Assembly: GCA_017163975.1 (NCBI GenBank)
Contig: JAFFSR010000280.1
Coordinates: 1,426,001 to 1,490,000, forward strand
Origin: Anastatus disparis
Lineage: Eukaryota; Arthropoda; Insecta; Hymenoptera; Eupelmidae
Direction: 5' to 3'
DNA: 64,000 bases
How positions within the stretch are numbered: the first letter of the stretch is position 1; every line of letters begins with the position of its first letter. Position numbers and translations under genes: made by a program. The notes beneath the pieces were generated by a model. That model made no database searches. It was given only the letters and a program-made list of their open reading frames with translations, and was not told the DNA's origin. Below, in pieces: positions 45,541 through 56,210 of this stretch.

Positions 45541-48217
45541 TTATAATGATGCTACTATCGTCCTAAATATTCAATAAAAACATAAATTAAATTTTTTTGG
45601 CTTATATTTTGGATTATTTTTGTATGATAACATTTAATTAAAAAGTATAAATCTTGCTTTGTCATTTCATATTTTTCCACAAAACGATGACTCAAATTTG
45701 TGTTATTTATGATTTTTTATAGCAAAATTCTAAAATATAAATCAGAAATTTTTTTTCAAAGATAATGCATATTAAAACAATAATATCATATGTAAATGAT
45801 GCTGTCCAGTAATTAAAACGTAAGTCATTGAGACTTATAAACTTACGAAATGTTAATGTTGTCTCGACTGCCTGTCACTATTCTTTCAATCACAAAATGA
45901 TGTATTTTGATAATAAAATTCCGAATTTCTACTATATTTTTGAAATTAATTTGCACAGCTTGTATTTGAACGATATGTAATAAATTATAAATTATGTTCT
46001 TGTGTTTAAATAAATTTTTTTCTTATTTGTAGTTGCGTAAACAACTTTTATTTTATTAGTAAAATTTTTTGTTAATAGCTTTCCAATAGTCGTTTAATAT
46101 TGTAGATCACGATGTTTATTATCTTGTTAATAATAATGGCCACTAAATATTCTTTTTACAAATATTTGTTATTAAGTGTGTGATATTTTTTCATTTTTCA
46201 ATAATTTACAAAATCTCAATAAAAATTAATAATTATCATCAATTAAAATGGGAAAGTTCATAAAATTAAATAATTTATTGTCTGAAAAATAAAAAATAGA
46301 TTGTATTATATTATTAAAGGAATGCTCAAAAATTTAAACTCACTTCATATAAAAAGGAAACCTAAAAGGTTTAATATCACTTGCACTCATGAAGGACTTT
46401 TGCATTTTTCATTTGAAAACTCTTATAATACACTTTCAATGTACAAGGACAATTTTTTTACAATATCCATAGTTACATCTGCGCATACCTGGAGGTGTGA
46501 AATTTAAAAAATTTTTAGATACATCATTGACCGCTTACATAGTAACCGAAACAAAACTTTTTTTTAATTTTTATCGAGTTATAAGCACTTTTATCATAAA
46601 TGATGAATAAACTTTTGAGCGTATTTACAGAAAGTAAAGTTCATTAATTCTTAAATTATTGCACGTTCTTTTAACTTACTATAAAAAAAGTCTTTTCAAC
46701 GGTTATTATAACTTGAAAAACTCTTATACACCTCTTAGCAATAAGAATACCGAGAACTTACAAAAACAATAAAAAATCACTAGAAGAGTGTCAGGGTATT
46801 GGATCTCACATTTTTTCCTCACTTTAAGATATTTTTCCTTACACAAAATTATGAAGAAAGTCACGTCTTAATTAACCGCGAAGTTTTAACTTAAAAAATA
46901 AACTCCGTTGTCAAAATAACCAAATCTAAGTGCACACTATTTCTAACTGTCCTATTTGTCAATGCTCTAATAGTACTTTATATACTACTCATCGTGAATT
47001 ATTAAGAAAGGAGCGAAACTGGAACAACATTATGGAAAAGAAAAACAATTTCCATTTTCGGTACATACTGATTTCCACGTCTCACTTTTTCTCTCTATCC
47101 AGACGTGTTTTCATAAAACAAAAGATCATAGAGTTACAGAATACTGGTTATATAAAAATTTTAAACAAGCTACACGATATTTTTATATTTACATTTCTAT
47201 ATGTTAACAAAATGAATTGCTGGATTATAAAACATAAAATAAACATAAGTTTTGTGAATTTAAGTTTATTTTCAAAAAATTAAAAACAACACGATTTTTC
47301 ACTTCTATTTTCAATTATTTCCATTTTAAAAATCGTATATTTGAATTATTTTTTATCATTTAAATAGTCTTAACTGAACAAATTCAAAAATTTATAAGAA
47401 AATTTCAAGGAATTGAACTTAAAAAATTTCAACACATCAAAAAGAAGATAATAAAATAATCATCTTGCGCATTTTTACGTATACTATTTTTTTAAAGATT
47501 GTGTTGTGAATTCGACTGTTCTTCTTTATTTAGTTCGTGCAAAACAAATGGTTACTGTACTAATGAGGAAATGTAGCTATACAAACTACAATTTCATATT
47601 AATGACGGAATTAGGCATAGTTTGCGTACAGCAAGCTTTTTATAATCTTACATAATTCTAAATAAACACATCTATCTTAATGAAATTATAATTAGAAAAT
47701 AATTCTATGAATTTATAACTTTTTTAACATACAAAATATTTTCCTGCTTATTTTATAGATCAATGGTTATTTCCTTTTTTTAAATATTTTCTTATTAAAT
47801 ATTAAATTAAAAATAATGATATAATAAATATCCATTAATTTCAAGTCATTATTATCATTGTTAAAATTTTCAATTTTTTATTTCATTATTACAATCTTTC
47901 AAAACATTTTTTTACACGTTGAATTATTTCGATATCATTTTGAACTAATACAATGCTCATGAAACATTTTGTTGGGTATACAAAATAATATCCGAATGAA
48001 TACTTTCTTGAACAACAATTTTTTCTATTATAATATTACAATAATAATTTTCGATTTAATTTCTTTTTCTTTTTCTTTTTTGTCAAAAAATTTGGTATTT
48101 TATTTATTTTATTTCATTTTTATTCTGAGACTACTTTAACAACATTTTTTGCATAATTTTTTTTCAAGACTCTCTAAGAAAAAAACGTTAATAATCATTC
48201 TTGTTATTGGACTGATT
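45541..48217. other. Duplicated intergenic sequence, copy 1
   Basis: Aligns by eye with 59280-62895 apart from the 756-bp MITE at 59497 and small indels. The open frames at 46301 and 46930 are not maintained in the second copy and are not called as genes. Confidence 0.6.
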
Positions 48218-48516
48218 TTACAAAACTAACGGAGCAGCAACGAGCTGCCCATCATTACGAACGAGAAGAGGCGATTCGTTAGCTCGAAGTGGTCTGAAAT
48301 CACGAGTCAAAAGAAGATCTTGTCGAAGATTAGCAATTGAACCAAGTTGTTGCTGTTGTTGTGCTCTAATAGCGCTAAGCTGAGGTAATTCTAGAAGTTA
48401 AACTCTAGAACTATAGCGCCTGTTGGAGTAAGACTGGCCAACGATTGTGCTAAACAAATTGCAGAAAGAAGGGGTTCAGCGCCTGATAGTTCATTTAACT
48501 CTATTTGAAATTTTAC
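48218..48516 (-). pseudogene. Last exon of an unidentified gene, copy 1 (frameshifted)
   Basis: Acceptor TAG at 48517-48519 on the minus strand is followed by residues similar to the intact exon at 62896-63201 (NELSGAEPLLSAICLAQSLA, SLTPTGA). A 4-base deletion after PTGA shifts the frame into an early TAG. The later part still matches the intact copy at the DNA level. Exon 50020-50100 is the likely preceding exon of the same gene, and a SINE (49056-49541) lies in the intron. Confidence 0.7.
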
Positions 48517-49051
48517 CTAGATACGTAAATAATATAAATAATCAGTTGGCTTTAGTAATTCAAAAAAAAAACAAAAAAGTTTTTTAAACTTAATTTGTAA
48601 ATCTTCGGTAAACTCAATTAACACTGTATAAAATTTTTAAAAAATTCACAACTATTTAAACTATATTAAAAATTATTATTTTAATTTAATAATTTTTCAT
48701 ATAATTTTAACGAGCTTACAAACATATTTTCTCTCTATGAAACACAAAAATTTTTATGAGATTTCAAAAGATTTTTAATTTAATCCTTGACATAACCGAA
48801 TCCGACATTTATTTCAATGTAAAAAAATTATAATAATTTCAGCATTATTTCTAAAATAAAATATGATACGATTTTTTTACTGGGATTGCAGATTCAATGA
48901 AGAAAAATTTATAAAATACATCTTTGACTCTTTTATCTATGATTTAATGTAAGGGGTGCCCTGACAAATGTTTTGTCCAAATAGAATCAGTTTTTTTTAA
49001 CCATTAAATTAAACAGAAGATAAATTTAATAACAAAATTATTTGATGATCG

Positions 49052-49055
<4 letters not shown>

Positions 49056-49090
<35 letters not shown>

Positions 49091-49541
49091 CGTATGCTGC
49101 CCTAGTGGCCCCTGGTATTCCCAGCCTATCGGCTATATACCGGCATCCCGCACCACCTCTGTGTGAGGATGTTCCTAACCTCTTTTTTTTTTTTTATCTT
49201 AAAACTAGTTTCAGAACCTCGTATTTTAGCTAAGCTAAATTACCCAATCCCCGAGAAATCATGGACTGCCGCGTTCCAAGAGCAGTCGGTAAGCAGATTT
49301 CTACGGTCGGTTCCCGCATTTACCCAGGCTTTTTAGACCTGTGACGTAGGGAAAACTCCCCCAGGAGAAAACCCACGCCAGGAACTTTAACCCATCGCAC
49401 TCAGAGATTCTTTTTCCGATGAAAAAAGCCTGAAAAAAATTTCAGGTGTTTTCACCGGGAATCGAACCCCCGACCGCTTGGAGCGAAAGTGTAGAGACCG
49501 TATAAGGCGTGCGCCTTAGCCGGTTACGCCACTGACGCTCA
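49056..49541 (-). mobile_element. SINE (family C) with 15-bp target duplication
   Basis: Flanked by TTTGATGATCGAATT (about 49041-49055 and 49542-49556). On the minus strand the head is tRNA-like (GCGTCAGTGGCGTAACCGGC, TAAGGCGCACGCC, B box GGGGTTCGATTCCC); the body has an internal A-tract (complement of 49180-49193) before a second segment (GGTGGTGCGGGATGCCGGTA) and a final poly-A. Two A-tracts suggest a dimeric or chimeric SINE. The plus-strand open frame at 49042-49233 is a by-product. Confidence 0.9.
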
Positions 49542-50019
49542 ATTTGATGATCGAATTATCACTGTGGAATCATTTCTTTACACTTAACAGGCACGAAATC
49601 AAAATTGTCGCTTTCTACTGTTAAATGATATACTATTTTAATCATTTATTTCATTTCAAAAGTGAATTAGAAATTTCACATTAACTATTTTAGTTTTTTA
49701 ATCTTCTATGAAATTCAGCTGAGTGCAAACTATAAAAAAAAAACTTTTGTCTTTGGCAAGTTTTAAAATATCTATTTTTATAATAATTAATTTAAAACAA
49801 AATTTAAGGATTTAAAAATTTACAAATTCATTTTTTTGTATAAAATTTTTAAAATACTGATTCTATAAAAGTTTATAACTGCATTAAATTATAAAAAAAA
49901 CTTTTTGAAAAGAGTACAACACATTTACAAATGAATTCATATAATGAGAATAAACTATTAATCGACCATTTATACACTCCTGCATTTACCTCAATGAATA
50001 ATCCAAATGGATAACTTAC

Positions 50020-50100
50020 CGCCTGAGAAACTTGACCGGTAAGTCTCAATTGAGCACTGACAGCGGCAGCAGCTGCAACAGCATTTCTGATCTTTATATT
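50020..50100 (-). pseudogene. Upstream exon of the unidentified gene, copy 1
   Basis: On the minus strand an Ala-rich open stretch (RNAVAAAAAVSAQLRLTG, then QVSQA) ends exactly at a strong 5' splice site (GCG|GTAAGT at 50020/50019). It ends on a codon boundary, which fits the start of the next exon (48516). The upstream limit is unclear: similarity to a normal acceptor is poor and an in-frame stop lies at about 50117, so the exon may be truncated at a duplication border near 50100. Confidence 0.5.
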
Positions 50101-50106
50101 ATTTAA

Positions 50107-50258
50107 AATTCAACCATCAACCGTGAGTGGTGATGAAGCTAAAGAAGAGGAAGCACTAGCCCTTTATGAGGCCGATAGAAGTGGCGCCAGACTCATACAC
50201 GATCACGAGTACTTTCACTATTCAGTTGGACCTGGATTTGTTGATGCATTGCTTTTTG
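50107..50258 (+). pseudogene. Coding-like remnant cut by a transposon
   Basis: The plus strand is open for about 60 codons, with a composition that looks like real protein rather than AT-driven noise: SGDEAKEEEALALYEADRSG, then HDHEYFHYS and GPGFVDALLFA. The frame is broken at 50259 by the end of the transposon and stops six codons later. No family was recognised. It is too short and lacks splice signals that I could confirm. Confidence 0.35.
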
Positions 50259-51769
50259 CGAGGGGCTATTCACTATAAGAAATCATTGACCACCTTCAGA
50301 TGAAATCATTTGAAATCATTATTGAAATCAGTTGAAATCATTGAAATCATTTTAAATCATTGAAATATTTTATTAAATTTCATGTGCACAATATGATTAC
50401 CGAAATCAAAACTATTCAAATTGAAACCATTCAAATCATTTGAAATCATTGAAATCAATGAATATTTTTGTATTTAGTTTACAATTTAAAATATTACCAG
50501 AAATATAATACTAAATATTATTTAAATACCAGATTAATATGAGCTGCTCTGATAAATAAAATAATTTTTGATTTTTGGTGAATAGTATCGATATACAATA
50601 TATAAATATTTATAAGAATTTTTTTCTGGAATTGAATAAAAATGAATGATTTTAATCATAAGCAAAACGCATCGCACAAAAAATTTTTATGTAAAAGATA
50701 ATTTATATCAAAACAAATAAAAAAGAATATATGTGAAAAATGAAAAAAAGAAATACTAACAAAAAATTTAAATAAGATCTATAAATAAGTAAATAAGCAT
50801 TATTTACTTATGTTTGAATTTCTCTCTTTGTATCTGTCACACACGGCTGATAAGTTTTTCGATCATAGCTCTTATGGTGGTCAATTTTTTAAACTAACTT
50901 TGTGTTTAAAATTACAGAGAGTAAGAGACTCCGCGTTGCAAAAATATAAAAATATCAGTAAACTAAATACTACAACGGAAATAGCTTATAACAAAAAATG
51001 GTCTGAACTTCACATTGGCGAATGGTGTCTCTTTAGAAGATTAAATAGAAAAAATGCTATCTTGGACATGTACTTAATTTTGGATATTTAAAAGCGGCAA
51101 ACAAATAAAAGTTTGGAATACTCAGCTTCCTATGCATGTGTCAAGAATAACACTAAAGATATAGGAGTTTTATGTCATTGGTATGAACCAGACAATAAAA
51201 CTAAAAACTTCTCGTTAGTCCCCATGGAAAGCATGGATACATAAATATTGAAAATTATGTATCGACTATATCAACATCTACAACAACTGAAAGTGGGATT
51301 GTAGTTAATGATGAGCTGTATAAAAAATAAAATTTTTTTTGAATAAATAAATGTAAAATTTAGTTATTCTTAATTGAATTTTTTAAAATATAGGTATTAT
51401 TTTAATTTTTATATGATTAAATAATGACGATTTAGGGATTATAATTTAAAGTAAGCTTGACCTTCATAAATATTAATTTTAATTATCTTGGAATGATTTC
51501 GGAATTATTTGAAATCATAAAAAATTTGCTTGAAATCATTTGAAATCATAGAAAATTTGCTTGAAATCATAGAAAATTTGCTTGAAATCATTTGAAATCA
51601 TTTGAAATCACTGCCTACCATAGGCTGTTTTGAAAATGTTTGAAATTACAAGTATAAAAATATATTTCTGAAATCATTTTGAAATCGTTTGAAATCATTT
51701 TGAAATCATTTGAAATCATATGAAATCTGTAATCATTTTGACACTTTTTTTTAAGTGAATAGCCCCTCG
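50259..51769 (+). mobile_element. DNA transposon T, element 1 (left inversion border)
   Basis: Inverted ends CGAGGGGCTATTCACT and AGTGAATAGCCCCTCG. Both subterminal regions are packed with TTGAAATCATT units (50281-50460 and 51480-51740). A coding exon lies inside. The left flank is GCTTTTTG and the right flank GACTCATT, so there is no direct duplication; the right flank is instead the inverse of the AATGAGTC beside element 2. The superfamily is not known. Confidence 0.8.
50919..51330 (+). pseudogene. Transposon T gene, 3' exon
   Basis: After a possible acceptor (GTTTAAAATTACAG) the frame is open with sensible composition (SALQKYKNISKLNTTTEI, SELHIGEWCLFRRLNRKNAI). A frame break near 51085 and another near 51240 follow. 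It continues with YACVKNNTKDIGVLCHW, NFSLVPMESM and a last stretch ending at TAA 51330. Function not recognised. In element 2 only the 5' part of what may be the same gene is seen. Confidence 0.5.
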
Positions 51770-52173
51770 GACTCATTACTAAAAAGTTATATAACTAGTG
51801 AAAAAAAGTTGTCCACAGTTTACCTAATTTTTAGATAGCTGTTACTGATTTTTTCTCTCCGTTTACTTAAAATGCGTATTTTTTTGGCTAAATACAAAAA
51901 TTTTTAACAACATTTTTATATTAGCATTTTTTGCCTATAAGATGCTAACCAATATACCAAAAAATTTGAGCTCTGCAGATTCAGCAAAAAATTGCCATTT
52001 ATTCGCCAATATTGACATGACAAAATATTACTATTAAAAATGGTCATAAATTGTTGTTTACACCATTTTTAATGTTCGAATTTCTACCAGGGTGTCGAAA
52101 AATTAAAAAAAAAATAAGTTTTCAGAAATTAAAATATTTATTCAAATTTGCGTTTAATTTCTTAATTTTATAG

Positions 52174-52482
52174 GTGTTGATATTAGAAGCAGGAGATGAA
52201 GAACCAGAAATTGCAGATGTACCTGGATACGTCTCATTATTACCAGGCAGTAATATTGATTATAATTACAGTTTTCAACCAAATTCATCAGTATGTACAA
52301 ATAATCCTCCATCTTGTATTGAACCACGTGGAAAAGTAATGGGTGGAACCAGCGTTTTAAATGGTATGGCTTATGTTCGTGGCAATAAACAAGATTATAA
52401 TGAATGGGCGAATCTTGGTAATTCTGGATGGAGTTGGAAAGAGGTTTTGCCATACTTTAAAAAATCAGAAGATTTAAGGCAG
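52174..52482 (+). CDS. GMC oxidoreductase exon 2
   Basis: Acceptor TTTTATAG at 52173, donor CAG|GTGCGT at 52483; 103 codons, phase 0 at both ends. It opens with VLILEAGDEEPEIADVPG, the strand that follows the Rossmann motif and binds the FAD ribose, and contains the family's first signature, GKVMGGTSVLNGMAYVRGN. It ends WKEVLPYFKKSEDLRQ. In GMC enzymes this part holds the FAD pyrophosphate and flavin. It is intact and splices in frame to 53446. Exon 1 of the gene lies at 58977-59225 on the other strand, so this exon can no longer be joined to it unless the orientation is an assembly error. Confidence 0.9.
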
Positions 52483-53445
52483 GTGCGTAAAAGCTGATCT
52501 TATTTTTTCAACACAACAAACTGGTCTTGAAAACAATATTTTAAACAAAATAATAACTGTTATTGATAAAAGGAATAAAATGTGTTACTAAAGTTTGGAT
52601 TTGAAGCTTTCACGGTGTATGTGAGTTATGTGAGTTGAAGATTTCGACCGAGCAGGTCATGGTTCAGTGTACCGTCGATTTGTGAACATAAAAGTTCAGT
52701 TCATCACGGTAAGCCTGAATCTGGCTCAAAGTGTGTTTTTATTTCATATATATCCAGATAATCTTACCGATCATATATTTGAAATAATCTCATTTCAAGT
52801 TCGATCGTTTTAAATCTAATAATAATAAAAAGAAAGTTTAAGAAGGTATATCATATAAAATCAGTCGGCAAAGCAACCTGAAATTTTTCGGGGATAATAT
52901 TTAAAATGAAATCTCACTTTGTTGAAAGTTTCAAAAGAGTATTTAATTTTTTAATTTTTATAAACAATAAATTATAGCTGACGAAGGAGCTACCTTAATA
53001 GAACCATATATAGAACCTACCATATATAGAATATGTTTGCAAATAAAGGTAATAATGTTTCTTCATAAGAATACTTTTAATATGAGCTATTCCATTTATT
53101 GATAAATAAATACACAATTCTCATGCATGGTTAATTGTTTACATTTTGCGATTAGATAACTAAATTATTCTTTAACACGGCGCACGTGAAATTCCATATA
53201 ATGAAACACAGCCAAATTCTTTATGTGCAATTTTACGCACTCTATGTCAAAGAATATTTTTTTATAATAGTGCGTTAAATTATAAATACTCGTGCGATTG
53301 TTATGATACTCAGACCGGCTTCGCCGACCCTCGTGCATATTAACCGTATGAATATTTATAATTTAACGTACTAGTATCAAAAAGTTTATTGTTTAATTAA
53401 TAATCAATTGTTAAAATAATAAAAAATAAATAATGTTCATTTCAG
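52483..53445 (+). other. GMC intron 2
   Basis: GT (52483) to AG (53445, TTCATTTCAG). It contains a hairpin element at 53270-53371. Confidence 0.8.
53270..53371. repeat. Hairpin element with GC-rich loop
   Basis: GTGCGTTAAATTATAAATAC, with TCGTGCG after it, pairs with the inverse at 53345-53371 (CGTATGAATATTTATAATTT, AACGTAC). The loop contains ACCGGCTTCGCCGACCCTCG, related to the loops at 24100 and 43540. Confidence 0.6.
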
Positions 53446-54723
53446 AAAATCTCTAATGGTAATCCAACTGATCACGCAACTGGTGGATATTTAGGTGTTG
53501 AAAATCCTGACGTTGATAAAAATGTTGATATCATTCTTGATTCATGGAAAGAGCTGGGTTATAAAGAAGTTGATTACAACTCTGGAGATCAAGTCGGCAC
53601 ATCCAAATTTCAATATACAATGAAGAATGGTGTTCGTCAAAGTACTAACGTTGCCTTCGTAAGGCCTATTCGAGGAAAAAGAACAAATTTAATTGTTAAA
53701 CCTAATTCTCAAGTAAATAAAATTATTATTGAACCAAGAACTAAAAAGGCACTTGGTGTAGAATACGTTGACGCTAATACGAAATCCACAAGAAAAGTAT
53801 TTGCTAGAAAAGAAGTAATCGTATCTGCAGGTGCCATTGACAGTCCAAAACTGCTGATGATATCAGGAATTGGTCCCGCTAAAGAACTTAATAAAGCAAG
53901 AATTAACATTATAAAAGAATTAGAGGTTGGTAAGAATTTTCAGGAACACGTTGCTGCGAGTCCAATAACGCTTAGTCTGAAATCTAATGTAGCTTCTTTT
54001 AAATTAGTTGACGATAAAATGAAAGATGCTTCTCAGTGGCTAAAAAGAGAATCAAATCCTTTAACTGTACCTGGTTTATGGGGTGTCGTACAATTCATAC
54101 AAACATCTTTTGAAAAGCGTCCTGGAGTTCCAGATATACAAATTATGTATTTGACTTCTGTAATTGATAAAACCAATACTAACAAAACAGATACTTATAA
54201 CGTATTTCCATACTATAATAAACTTATAATATTTCCAACGCTGATAGGAATTAAGAGCCGTGGCTGGATAGAACTCAATAAAGAAGACCCAATTAATGGA
54301 AAACCGTTAATTTATCCAAATTTCTATGCGAATCCTGATGATCTGCATGCTTTGATTGAAGGCATGAAAAAAGCTTCTGAAATCACCAAAACTAATGCGT
54401 TTAAAAAAGGACCTTTTAAAGTTGACAGAACGCCAGCACCCAATTGTGAAAAATTTTCATCGAATGAATTAAAATATTATGAATGCGCTGCTAAGAATTA
54501 TTATATACCACTTTACCACCCATCAGGAACTTGCAAAATGGGACCATTACATGATCCAGAAGCTGTTGTTGATTCAAGATTACGAGTTCATGGTATTTTA
54601 GGATTAAGAGTAATCGATGCTTCAATAATGCCTATTGTTACAAGAGCAAATACTAATGCGCCTACGATCATGATTGCTGAAAAAGGCAGTGATATGATAA
54701 AGGAAGATTGGTTGGGCTTATGA
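53446..54723 (+). CDS. GMC oxidoreductase exon 3 (last)
   Basis: 425 codons and a TGA stop, starting KISNGNPTDHATGGYLGVE in phase 0 after TTTCAG. It carries the second GMC signature (AGAIDSPKLLMISGIGPA), the substrate domain and the C-terminal domain with LYHPSGTCKMGP, where the active-site His lies, [18 protein letters not shown] and [20 protein letters not shown]. With exons 1 and 2 the product would be about 611 residues, the usual length for insect glucose-dehydrogenase-like enzymes, which oxidise sugars or other alcohols with FAD. The substrate cannot be told. The frame has no break, so the protein was under selection until recently or still is. AATAAA follows at about 54750 and 54790. 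Confidence 0.93.
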   Translation, partial: KISNGNPTDHATGGYLGVENPDVDKNVDIILDSWKELGYKEVDYNSGDQVGTSKFQYTMKNGVRQSTNVAFVRPIRGKRTNLIVKPNSQVNKIIIEPRTKKALGVEYVDANTKSTRKVFARKEVIVSAGAIDSPKLLMISGIGPAKELNKARINIIKELEVGKNFQEHVAASPITLSLKSNVASFKLVDDKMKDASQWLKRESNPLTVPGLWGVVQFIQTSFEKRPGVPDIQIMYLTSVIDKTNTNKTDTYNVFPYYNKLIIFPTLIGIKSRGWIELNKEDPINGKPLIYPNFYANPDDLHALIEGMKKASEITKTNAFKKGPFKVDRTPAPNCEKFSSNELKYYECAAKNYYIPLYHPSGTCKMGPLHDPEAVVDSRLRVHGILGLRVIDASIMPIVTRANTNAPTIMIAEKGSDMIKEDWLGL

Positions 54724-55317
54724 AAAAAATAGAAATAAATGTTAATGTATAAAATAAATAATTGTAAAATACTTCGTATAATTCATCTTAAATAAAATAT
54801 ACAATTACACGTTTTATAGTACGGTATAATTTTATTTTATTATTGTAATTAGTATTTTAAATTCTATTTATTTTATTGCAACGAACTTGGAATAAAAATA
54901 TAAAGAAAATCTATGAAAATAAGTATATACTTCATTCAAAATCGTAAAATGGCTTGATCGACAGGATATTAGAATGCGACAAAATAATATTAACGCAGAC
55001 ATGCACGACAAAAGATCACTTTATGTGAACACGACTAAACAATTCTATAATCTAAATTTTTTTAATTCAATATTTTCATAATGATTTTATCCAACAGTTA
55101 ATTTCTAATGAATCTATAAATTATTTATTAAATATTACAATAGTAATAAATTTTATATATTTTTACATATCTTTGTTTTTAATAACATATAATACATTTA
55201 TAACTAACAGAATACAAAATTTGAATGGCTTTAAAAATGTATACGTAATTGCATTTTATTATTATTGAGAAGGAAAAGCGAATGATCGAATTTTAAAAAA
55301 TATGCACATAAGTATGA
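54724..55317. other. 3' flank of the GMC gene
   Basis: AT-rich; matches the region beside 43013 (about 41300-42990 less the SINE) in inverted orientation. Polyadenylation signals AATAAA at 54756 and 54794 suit the end of the transcript. Confidence 0.55.
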
Positions 55318-55400
55318 ATCTCGAGATCAGGGTTGGCGTGTTAGAGACCTCCTCAGCACAAACCTTTCATTGTGGTCTTTCAAGGCCGTGCAGTTGACAG
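55318..55400. other. Conserved GC-richer block downstream of the GMC gene, copy 2
   Basis: Near-identical, inverted counterpart of 41216-41302 (TCTCGAGATCAGGGTTGGCG through CAAGGCCGTGCAGTTGACAG). Confidence 0.5.
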
Positions 55401-56086
55401 TTTCTTTAATGAAAATTAAATGTAATAGTTTCTGATTACCTTAAACATCTCGAAAGTAAGAAAACTATCTATTTCATAATTATGTTGAGATAAATTTTTA
55501 AATCTTAGAATTTATTTTGATGAGGTTTTTATAAATCATTTATGTACATAATATTATTATTTTATAAAGTAAAAAAATTATGTGCATTATGACATTTTAT
55601 TTATGTGCAATTATTTTGTACATAGAATCAATAAATAGATAAAAAATAGAAATAAAAATTAAAATAATAAAGAAATTAATTTTTTTATATCGTAATTATT
55701 TTTTATGTACGAATCAATATTTTTATATTATTTACAACTGCAATTTTATTCGTATTATTTATGTGAATAACAATTTAAAAGTTACGAAAGCAAAAAAATT
55801 TTAAATATTGATTTTTTATTTTTTTGTCATGAATTGATCGGTCGAAAATATTCACAAATATTTTATGTTCACATGAAAATTTTATCATAAATTCATATTA
55901 TTTCATATTTTAAATACGAAATTAAGAATAACTGTTAGTTTACATTTACCGGGGGTTAAACGACTATTTTAAAAGAGTCAAAAATTCACAAAAGTTATTT
56001 ATAATGCTACAATTAATAAGTACTTTTTATTATTACCTTCATATACAAAACCTTTTAAAATTTTTCATATCCAAAGAGGAGGTCAC
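55401..56086. repeat. Duplicated non-coding sequence, copy 2
   Basis: Inverted counterpart of about 40560-41160 up to about 55950; beyond that nothing is recognised. Confidence 0.6.
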
Positions 56087-56205
56087 GTATCTCTGTCCTT
56101 TTCTAATCAAAGAATTGAGTTTTTTTTACAGAAACTAATAACTTTAACAAAAAATAAAGAGAAAGCCGCATCTCGTATCAAAAAAAGAAATATTTTCTTT
56201 GATAA
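56087..56205. mobile_element. One-armed TTAA-type MITE fragment
   Basis: GAGGAGGTCACGTATCTCTG through CATCTCGTATCAAAAAAAG matches the left arm of the MITE at 5297-5677. The other arm is missing; transposon T begins at 56211, right where the arm breaks off. Confidence 0.75.
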
Positions 56206-56210
56206 GAAAG

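Larger units (their letters stand above)
40560..48516. repeat. Segmental duplication, copy 1
   Basis: 40560-44450 is similar to 53440-55950 in inverted orientation, and 45000-48516 is similar to 58620-63201 in direct orientation. Before the inversion in copy 2, both blocks would have been in the same order and orientation. Landmarks shared: the block at 41216-41302, GMC exon 3 and exon 1, and the last exon of the unidentified gene. Copy 1 has more damage in its genes. Divergence is clearly visible by eye (many small indels), so the duplication is not recent. Confidence 0.8.
51770..56210. other. Inverted segment carrying GMC exons 2 and 3
   Basis: This 4,441-bp segment lies between two oppositely oriented copies of transposon T. 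Relative to copy 1 of the duplication its contents are reversed, and relative to GMC exon 1 the exons within it are on the wrong strand. Turning it round puts exon 1, intron 1 (with element 2), exon 2, exon 3 and the downstream conserved block into the order seen in copy 1. A misassembly could give the same picture. Confidence 0.75.

Noticed and set aside
46301..47283. Two open frames in duplicated sequence
   Set aside because: Neither frame is maintained in the second copy (60760-61740), and no splice or domain signal supports them.
49042..49233. Open frame starting with a Phe run
   Set aside because: It reads through the T-tract and body of the reversed SINE.
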